NCBI GenBank assembly: GCA_963929535.1
Contig: CAWVIZ010000010.1
Span: 372,001 to 436,000, forward strand
DNA: 64,000 nt
Reading direction: 5' to 3'
Source of the DNA: Pullilachnospira sp963929535
GTDB lineage: Bacteria > Bacillota > Clostridia > Lachnospirales > Lachnospiraceae
Part shown: piece by piece, positions 58,556 to 64,000 of the stretch
Layout: each line of letters begins with the position of its first letter
How positions within the stretch are numbered: the first letter of the stretch is position 1
Program-made: the position numbers and the translations under genes
Notes under the pieces: model-generated
The model's database searches: none
The model's input: the letters and a program-made list of their open reading frames with translations, nothing else
Told to the model about the DNA's origin: nothing

Positions 58556-59341
58556 ATGGCAAAATTTGTTACAATCGGTGAGAGAATCCACTGCATTTCC
58601 CCTGTTATCCGTAAAGCTATGGAGGAGCGTGATCCGGAGCCGATCCTGAAACGCGCGAAAGAGCAGCTGGATGCAGGTGCTACTTACCTGGATGTAAACA
58701 TCGGACCTGCCGAGAACGATGGTGAGGAGCTGATGAAGTGGGCGGTTACTCTGCTGCAGGAGAATTTTGACAATGTTCCTCTGGCACTGGATACAGCCAA
58801 CAAGAAAGCTATTGAAGCTGGTATTTCTGTATACAACAGAAGCAAGGGAAAACCCATCGTAAACTCTGCCGATGCCGGCGGAAGAATCGAGAACATCGAT
58901 CTGGCTGCTGCCAACGATGCCATCGTTATCGCTCTTTGCTCCGCTGAAGGTATTGCAAAGGACAATGATGAGCGTATGATGCACTGCCAGAACATGCTGG
59001 AGAGAGGTATGATGCTGGGTATGGAGCCCACTGATCTGTGGTTTGACCCGCTGTTCCTGGTTGTGAAGGGAATGCAGGAGAAACAGATGGAGGTTCTGGA
59101 GGCCATCAAAATGTTCAGCGACATGGGTCTGAACTCCACCGGCGGTCTGTCCAATAACTCCAACGGTATGCCGAAGAATATCCGTCCGATCATGGACTCC
59201 GCTCTGGTTGCCATGGCTATGATGCAGGGACTTACTTCTGCCATCGTGAATCCCTGTGATCTGCGGCTGATGGAGACCATCAAGTCCTGTGACGTATTTA
59301 AGAACAATACTCTGTACGCAGACTCTTATCTGGAGCTGTAA
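58556..59341 (+). CDS. acsE: methyl-THF:corrinoid iron-sulfur protein methyltransferase
   Basis: 261 aa, one TIM barrel of the pterin-binding type: I-G-E-R-I-H-C-I-S, D-V-N-I-G-P, L-A-L-D-T-A-N, P-I-V-N-S-A-D-A, and G-L-S-N-N-S-N-G-M-P. Moves the methyl group from 5-methyl-THF to Co(I) of AcsCD, joining the folate branch to the carbonyl branch. ATG behind AAAAGGAG. Last gene before the strong terminator. Confidence 0.97.
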   Translation: MAKFVTIGERIHCISPVIRKAMEERDPEPILKRAKEQLDAGATYLDVNIGPAENDGEELMKWAVTLLQENFDNVPLALDTANKKAIEAGISVYNRSKGKPIVNSADAGGRIENIDLAAANDAIVIALCSAEGIAKDNDERMMHCQNMLERGMMLGMEPTDLWFDPLFLVVKGMQEKQMEVLEAIKMFSDMGLNSTGGLSNNSNGMPKNIRPIMDSALVAMAMMQGLTSAIVNPCDLRLMETIKSCDVFKNNTLYADSYLEL

Positions 59342-59446
59342 GAACGGATCATGGCATGAGACCCTGTCAGGCGTCTGTGGCAGCGGAGACTGAGCTGTGA
59401 CGTACAGACTGCAGCAAAGCGCGGCCAGACGTGAGGGACAGATGCC

Positions 59447-59494
59447 GGGAAAGCCCTGGGGACCGTTTATACGCCCCAGGGCTTTCCCTGTTTT
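59447..59494 (+). terminator. terminator of the cooS-acsE operon
   Basis: 15-bp perfect stem, GGGAAAGCCCTGGGG (59447-59461) with CCCCAGGGCTTTCCC (59474-59488), followed by TGTTTT. Confidence 0.9.
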
Positions 59495-59640
59495 ACTGCA
59501 GCCGTGTTCCTCTGAGATAAAAGTGCTCCGCTGTTTTTCGCTGCCGGGGAGAACCCAGGCGGATGGAGAGAAGCAATGAAAATCACTGCGATAGAATAAC
59601 GGATTTTGTGTTAAATTTTTGGCGAAGTCCGGTGCAGCGA

Positions 59641-59669
59641 TTGACGTTTTGTACTAAATATGGTATTTT
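59641..59669 (+). promoter_or_regulatory. promoter of acsV
   Basis: TTGACG (59641-59646), 17-bp spacer, TATTTT (59664-59669). Together with the terminator at 59447 it makes acsV a separate transcription unit. Confidence 0.65.
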
Positions 59670-59742
59670 ATAAAGGACATGTATATATGAAATTACTATG
59701 TCGATAGTAATGATTGAATTTCCAAAAGAGAGGCTTAAATCA

Positions 59743-61668
59743 ATGGTAAAAGTGACTTTTCGGTTTGAAAATGGTGAGGCTGTGGAAGCCTTTGCCGCTT
59801 CCGGTGAGAATCTGCTGGAGGTGGCCAGAAAAACGAATGTGGCGATTGACGCTCCATGTTCCGGCAACGGTTCCTGCGGAAAGTGCAGGGTAAAGCTTCT
59901 TGGGGGAGCTCTGGAATCCGTCCAAACCCGCCATATTTCTGCGGAGGAATATGCGGAAGGATGGAGACTGGCCTGCTGCAGTCAGGTGACATCGGATGTG
60001 GAGGTGGAAGTGCCGGATATCGCATCGGCATACCGCAGCAGAATGAAAGTGGCTGATTTAAGTTCTCCGGAGGAGGTTGCGATCTTTGAACACGCCAAGA
60101 GGGATGTGGAAGAAGCCGGGCTGTCTCTGACCAACGATATGGATATTATCCATGTGGTGATGGAGGAGCCCACTCTGGATGACACCATGCCGGATAACGA
60201 GCGTCTGATGCGGGCTATTAAAAAGCTTACCGGCTGCCGGCAGGCGCACCTTCCATATACTGTTCTCAGAAGAATGGCTGCTGTCCTCAGAGAGAGCCAT
60301 TTTGATGTCCAGTGTGTGATTCGGAGATCCAAAGACGCAGAGCGGATTTTTGTGTACGATATTTATCCCAGCGATGCCCAGGTGATCGCGGGCGGACTGG
60401 CTGTGGATATCGGAACGACAACAGTCTCTGCGCTGATTGTCAATATGCTGACCGGCGAGGTGCTGGGAAAAGCGTCATCCGGCAACGGACAGATCCGTTA
60501 CGGAGCGGACGTGATCAACCGGATCATTGAATCCACCAAGCCCGGCGGCGCAAAGAAGCTTCAGGATGCGGTGATCAGGGAAACCATCAATCCGCTGATC
60601 GCTCAGATGTGCAGAGCCTGCGGTGTAAAGCAGGAGCATATCTACCGGATGTGTGTGGCGGGCAATACTACCATGAACCATCTGTTTGCCGGAGTGGATG
60701 CGGATCCTATCCGTATGGAGCCGTACATACCTACCTTTTTCAAGACAAACTCTCTGTATGCATCGGATCTGGGAATCGATATCAATCCGGATGCCCATAT
60801 TATCGTAGCTCCCAATATCGGAAGTTATGTGGGCGGGGATATTACAGCAGGAACTCTGGTGAGTACCATCTGGAACCGTCCGGAATTTTCCCTTTTTATC
60901 GATCTGGGAACCAACGGAGAGCTGGTATTTGGAAACTCTGACTTTATGATGAGCTGTGCCTGTTCGGCAGGACCGGCGTTTGAGGGCGGAGATATCAGCT
61001 GCGGTATGAGAGCTACAGACGGAGCCATCGAGGCATGTACCATTGACAAGGAAACCATGGAGCCGTCTTTTACGGTGGTGGGGAATGAGAAGCCCATCGG
61101 TCTTTGCGGTTCCGGTATCATCGATGTGATCAGTGAGCTGTTTTCCGCAGGCATCATCAATCCCAAGGGTAAGTTTGTCCGGGAAGGGCAGCGGATCAGA
61201 AGAGACAAGTACGGTATGGGAAGCTATGTCCTGGCTTTTGCCCAGGATGCCGGAGCAGATAAGGATGTGGAGATCACCGAGGTGGACATCGACAACTTTA
61301 TCAGAGCCAAAGGCGCCATTTTCTCCGCGATCCGGACGATGCTGGCTTCTCTGGACTTCGATGTGTCCATGATTGAGAATGTCTATGTGGCCGGTGGAAT
61401 CGGAAGCGGTATCAATATGAAGAATGCGGTGAATATCGGTATGTTCCCGGATATTCCGCTGGAGATGTTCCATTATATCGGGAATTCCTCTCTGGCAGGC
61501 GCCTATACCATGCTTCTCTCCAACGAGGCGGAGAAGAAAACGTATGAGGTGGCGGGCAATATGACGTATCTGGAGCTGAGCGCGGTTCCGGGATATATGG
61601 ATGAGTTCGTGGCTGCGTGCTTTATCCCGCATACGGATACTACGCTGTTTCCGTCGGTGGAGCAGTAA
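59743..61668 (+). CDS. acsV: corrinoid protein reductive activator (RACo/AcsV)
   Basis: 641 aa. N-terminal plant-type 2Fe-2S ferredoxin domain with Cx5Cx2C (A-P-C-S-G-N-G-S-C-G-K-C) and a fourth Cys in R-L-A-C-C; a linker; then an ASKHA-fold ATPase domain (A-V-D-I-G-T-T-T-V-S-A, F-I-D-L-G-T-N-G-E-L, C-G-S-G-I-I-D, V-A-G-G-I-G-S-G). Uses ATP and low-potential electrons to return inactive Co(II) in AcsCD to Co(I). ATG 59743 follows AGAGAGG; ATG 59698 in frame would add 15 residues but has no ribosome site. Confidence 0.94.
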   Translation: MVKVTFRFENGEAVEAFAASGENLLEVARKTNVAIDAPCSGNGSCGKCRVKLLGGALESVQTRHISAEEYAEGWRLACCSQVTSDVEVEVPDIASAYRSRMKVADLSSPEEVAIFEHAKRDVEEAGLSLTNDMDIIHVVMEEPTLDDTMPDNERLMRAIKKLTGCRQAHLPYTVLRRMAAVLRESHFDVQCVIRRSKDAERIFVYDIYPSDAQVIAGGLAVDIGTTTVSALIVNMLTGEVLGKASSGNGQIRYGADVINRIIESTKPGGAKKLQDAVIRETINPLIAQMCRACGVKQEHIYRMCVAGNTTMNHLFAGVDADPIRMEPYIPTFFKTNSLYASDLGIDINPDAHIIVAPNIGSYVGGDITAGTLVSTIWNRPEFSLFIDLGTNGELVFGNSDFMMSCACSAGPAFEGGDISCGMRATDGAIEACTIDKETMEPSFTVVGNEKPIGLCGSGIIDVISELFSAGIINPKGKFVREGQRIRRDKYGMGSYVLAFAQDAGADKDVEITEVDIDNFIRAKGAIFSAIRTMLASLDFDVSMIENVYVAGGIGSGINMKNAVNIGMFPDIPLEMFHYIGNSSLAGAYTMLLSNEAEKKTYEVAGNMTYLELSAVPGYMDEFVAACFIPHTDTTLFPSVEQ

Positions 61669-61773
61669 CAGATGTGCATCATCCGGACCGGAGAATGGGA
61701 GACGGAAAATGCACACCGGTCTGTCAGCGGTTACAGTACAGACCAGGAATCATGATGAGGAGAGATTACCAGG

Positions 61774-62415
61774 ATGGAGTTGCGTTACGAGAAGGACAGC
61801 AAGGAAAGGGTTCCGTATGAACATTATATGGAGCTTTACCGGAAGGCGGATCCGGAAGAGATCAGCCGCCGGACGGGAATCCCTTATGACAGTCAGGCCG
61901 GAGGTTTCACTCTGCGGCTGATGGGAATTGTATATCATGTCAGCCATCCGGATTACCGGGTGGTTCACGAGCCGGAGGAAAAGGTGGGGTATTATCCGCT
62001 GGAGACGGCGGTAAACGCCAGGATTCTGGTTCTGCGTTATCTGGTGGAGGCTCAGGCCGTGCCGTCCACCGGGAAGTTTCTGACCTATCGGGAGGTTCCA
62101 TGGGGAAATGTCTATCTGAAGCAGTTTCAGGGACGCTGTCTGATGCGTCTGGCTTTCGGATACGGCAATCGGCTGGAAAAGTTTCAGGAGATCATGGAAC
62201 GGATCGGAGCCGAGAAAAAGAACCATGGGGATGTCTCCTATGAGTTTGAATTTCTGAACGGTCTGAGGCTTCAGTTTATTCTGTGGGCAGGGGATGATGA
62301 ATTTCCGCCGTCCTCACAGATCTTGTTCTCCGATAATTTTCCTGTAGCTTTTCAGGCGGAGGATATGGCCGTGGTGGGCGATGTGTCCATCGGCATGTTA
62401 AAAGCATTGAGCTAG
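61774..62415 (+). CDS. DUF3786 domain protein
   Basis: 213 aa, soluble, no cofactor motif visible. G-G-F-T-L-R-L-M-G-I-V-Y-H-V-S-H-P-D, P-W-G-N-V-Y-L-K-Q-F-Q-G-R-C, and L-W-A-G-D-D-E-F-P-P-S-S-Q-I-L-F-S-D-N-F are the conserved blocks of this family, which turns up beside corrinoid/CODH genes in acetogens, methanogens and dehalogenating bacteria. Its job is unknown; it follows acsV by 105 bp, so a role with the corrinoid protein or its activation is inferred. ATG at 61774 behind GAGGAGAG. Confidence 0.85.
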   Translation: MELRYEKDSKERVPYEHYMELYRKADPEEISRRTGIPYDSQAGGFTLRLMGIVYHVSHPDYRVVHEPEEKVGYYPLETAVNARILVLRYLVEAQAVPSTGKFLTYREVPWGNVYLKQFQGRCLMRLAFGYGNRLEKFQEIMERIGAEKKNHGDVSYEFEFLNGLRLQFILWAGDDEFPPSSQILFSDNFPVAFQAEDMAVVGDVSIGMLKALS

Positions 62416-62472
62416 TCAACAAAGCAAAATAAGGCATTACACAGTCGCAAAGGAGTATACGATGTGTAAAAA

Positions 62473-62577
62473 TAGTAGAGTAAACATTGCGCGTAAAGTG
62501 TCACAGGATGGGAAGTTGTCTGTGGACGAAGGAAACCGCGAAATTTTTCCACGATGTAATGTTGCATCCGCTACTGC
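62473..62577 (+). ncRNA. tetrahydrofolate (THF) riboswitch
   Basis: Closing stem AGTAG (62474-62478) / CTACT (62571-62575), second stem AACATT (62483-62488) / AATGTT (62558-62563), and the conserved strings GCGTAAAGTG, GGATGGGAAGTTGTC, ACGAAGG and TTGCATCCGCT in the order of the THF-I class. It lies 85 bp before folT. THF binding would lower folate uptake when the THF pool is full. Confidence 0.85.
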
Positions 62578-62658
62578 ATTAAAGATAGATTCAGAGAGTG
62601 ATCCCGCTTTCTTTGGTGTAGTAAACTACTATGCCCGTTGAAAGAAGGAGAAAAACTC

Positions 62659-63201
62659 ATGAAAAAACTGAATATTAAAACTATCGTATTTGCAGGTGTT
62701 CTGGTTGCCATGAATCTGGTGCTGGCCCGGGTGCTGGCTATCAATATCGGGCCGACCCTTCGGATCACGCTGAGTACCACCCCGATTTTCCTGGCCAGTC
62801 TCTGGTTTGGTCCCGTGGTGGGGGGAATCTGCGGCGTGACAGCGGATCTCTTGGGATGTCTGCTGCAGGGTTACGCGCCAAATCCATTTATCCTGGTGAC
62901 TTCTCTGCTGTCCGGTGTGATCCCGGCAGTGATGAAGAAGTATGTATTCCATGACAGGATGAACACATGGAAGATCGCTGTAGTGGTTGCCATTCATGGA
63001 CTGGTGGGCTCTCTGGGCTTTACCACGGTGGGACTCCATATTTATTATGGCACTCCCTGGTCCGTTCTGTATACCACCAGAGCGATTCAGACCGTAGCGC
63101 TTGTGATCGCAAATTCTGTTCTGGTATCTATCCTGTACCAGAGCCCGCTGACTGCCTATACCAGCAGAGAGTTCGCGGTGGGACGCGCACATCGCCGGTA
63201 A
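62659..63201 (+). CDS. folT: folate ECF transporter S component
   Basis: 180 aa, six hydrophobic helices. The FolT family shows as V-A-M-N-L-V-L-A-R-V-L-A-I-N, L-R-I-T-L-S-T-T-P-I-F-L-A-S-L-W-F-G-P-V-V-G-G and L-L-Q-G-Y-A-P-N-P. Binds folate and uses the common ECF module for import. The THF riboswitch upstream supports the substrate. ATG 62659 follows AAAGAAGGAG. Directly followed by fhs: uptake of folate is thus encoded beside the THF-dependent pathway. Confidence 0.92.
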   Translation: MKKLNIKTIVFAGVLVAMNLVLARVLAINIGPTLRITLSTTPIFLASLWFGPVVGGICGVTADLLGCLLQGYAPNPFILVTSLLSGVIPAVMKKYVFHDRMNTWKIAVVVAIHGLVGSLGFTTVGLHIYYGTPWSVLYTTRAIQTVALVIANSVLVSILYQSPLTAYTSREFAVGRAHRR

Positions 63202-63335
63202 AAGGCAGGAATCCCGCTGCGGACAGCGGGAAGGCAAAGCCTGTTCCGTTCCAGCTTCCGGAGAGGGAGCAGAACAGGCAGATGAGGTGTAAGCAAATGG
63301 CAGAGGCCATTGCGATATAAAAGGAGGTTTTTACT

Positions 63336-64000
63336 ATGGGCTACAAATCTGACATTGAGATCGCACAGGAGTGCGAGATGCTCCCGATTACCGAGATTGC
63401 GAAAAAAGCCGGTATCGATGACAAGTACCTGGAGCAGTACGGAAAGTATAAAGCAAAGATCGACTATAACTTACTGAAAGATACGGACAAAGAGAACGGC
63501 AAGCTGATCCTGGTTACCGCCATCAACCCCACTCCCGCCGGAGAAGGCAAGACGACTACCACCGTTGGTCTGGCTGACGGTATGCAGAAGCTGGGCAAGA
63601 ACGTGATGGTAGCGCTCCGCGAGCCCTCCCTGGGACCGGTATTCGGTGTGAAGGGCGGCGCTGCAGGCGGCGGATACGCTCAGGTTGTGCCCATGGAGGA
63701 TATCAACCTGCATTTCACCGGTGATTTCCATGCCATCGGCGCAGCCAACAACCTGCTGGCAGCCATGCTGGACAACCATATTTTCCAGGGCAACCAGCTG
63801 AACATCGACCCCAGAAAGATCACCTGGAGAAGATGTGTGGATATGAACGACCGTCAGCTGAGAAACGTTGTGGACGGCCTGGGCGGAAAGACCAACGGCA
63901 TGCCCCGTGAGGACGGCTACGACATCACCGTGGCATCCGAGATCATGGCGGTGCTGTGTCTGGCCAGCGACATCAACGACCTGAAGGCAAGACTGGGCCG
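63336..64000 (+). CDS. fhs: formate-tetrahydrofolate ligase, N-terminal part (runs off window)
   Basis: First 221 codons, still open at 64000; full enzymes are about 556 aa. It starts M-G-Y-K-S-D-I-E-I-A-Q, with the nucleotide-binding loop T-P-A-G-E-G-K-T-T-T-T-V-G-L and the conserved R-E-P-S-L-G-P-V-F-G-V-K-G-G-A-A-G-G-G and D-F-H-A-I-G-A-A-N-N-L-L. ATP-dependent activation of formate to 10-formyl-THF, first folate step of the methyl branch. ATG behind AAAAGGAGG. The remaining methyl-branch genes presumably follow outside the window. Confidence 0.97.
   Translation, partial: MGYKSDIEIAQECEMLPITEIAKKAGIDDKYLEQYGKYKAKIDYNLLKDTDKENGKLILVTAINPTPAGEGKTTTTVGLADGMQKLGKNVMVALREPSLGPVFGVKGGAAGGGYAQVVPMEDINLHFTGDFHAIGAANNLLAAMLDNHIFQGNQLNIDPRKITWRRCVDMNDRQLRNVVDGLGGKTNGMPREDGYDITVASEIMAVLCLASDINDLKARLG

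Noticed and set aside
1..64000. tRNA or rRNA genes, replication origin, prophage
   Set aside because: No cloverleaf-like sequence, rRNA core motif, dnaA-box cluster or phage structural gene was recognised by reading; a covariance scan was not possible here.

Overview
The window looks like chromosome from an acetogenic, sporulation-lineage Firmicute of the Lachnospiraceae (Blautia/Marvinbryantia type). Reasons: a nearly complete carbonyl/methyl branch of the Wood-Ljungdahl pathway (CO dehydrogenase, acetyl-CoA synthase, corrinoid protein, methyltransferase, start of formyl-THF synthetase), a Spo0A-type output domain, Clostridia-style operons, low-GC-Gram-positive LexA boxes, strong AGGAGG ribosome sites and frequent TTG/GTG starts. 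No rRNA or tRNA gene was recognised.

Layout. 1-6.5 kb: small accessory genes (a frameshifted GNAT, a His-less HPr/Crh-like protein, an AraC regulator, a split and 5'-truncated VanT-like serine racemase, a methyltransferase, and two divergent P-loop kinases around a LexA box). 6.5-11.3 kb: a mobile-element scar zone with an IS110-family element and its long non-coding tail, a wrecked IS66 transposase, a lone Spo0A C-terminal domain and a four-copy 51-bp tandem repeat. 11.4-20.4 kb: MarR + MATE, NADH oxidase with divergent MerR, a LexA box in front of a Y-family polymerase that has lost its catalytic core, a second MATE, and a queuosine-precursor transporter behind a pseudoknotted leader. 20.4-30.4 kb: a CmpB-like membrane protein, a glycosyltransferase fused to a MarR-like domain, TetR + heterodimeric ABC exporter, PEP carboxykinase, and a GNAT gene interrupted by a small repeat element. 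30.5-48.5 kb: mostly housekeeping (L25, L19, signal peptidase, RbgA, RNase HII, YraN, PgeF, PRPP synthetase, Der, PlsY, GpsA) plus a cell-envelope block (zinc-ribbon/glycan-binding protein, M15 peptidase, PepSY lipoprotein, two-component system).

48.6-64 kb: after an aldo/keto reductase, a His-rich protein and CooT (likely nickel handling) lead into cooS, cooC, acsB, acsD, acsC, acsE and a strong terminator; then acsV (reductive activator of the corrinoid protein) with its own promoter, a DUF3786 gene, and a THF riboswitch controlling a folate transporter (folT), followed by fhs, which runs off the end. Together these supply nickel, assemble the Ni-Fe-S clusters, move a methyl group from methyl-THF to the corrinoid protein, reactivate oxidised corrinoid, import folate, and make acetyl-CoA from CO2 and methyl-THF.

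Two dispersed small repeat families run through the window. Family A (about 80-270 bp; ends like TTACAGTTCAGC, core CAGTGAAGCCGGAAGG) includes one copy with a perfect 10-bp flanking direct repeat, so it behaves like a MITE. Family B/C is built on a GGACATGC/GCATGTCC palindrome and a GTGTGCC/GGCACAC palindrome; one copy sits inside a gene and another is amplified in tandem.
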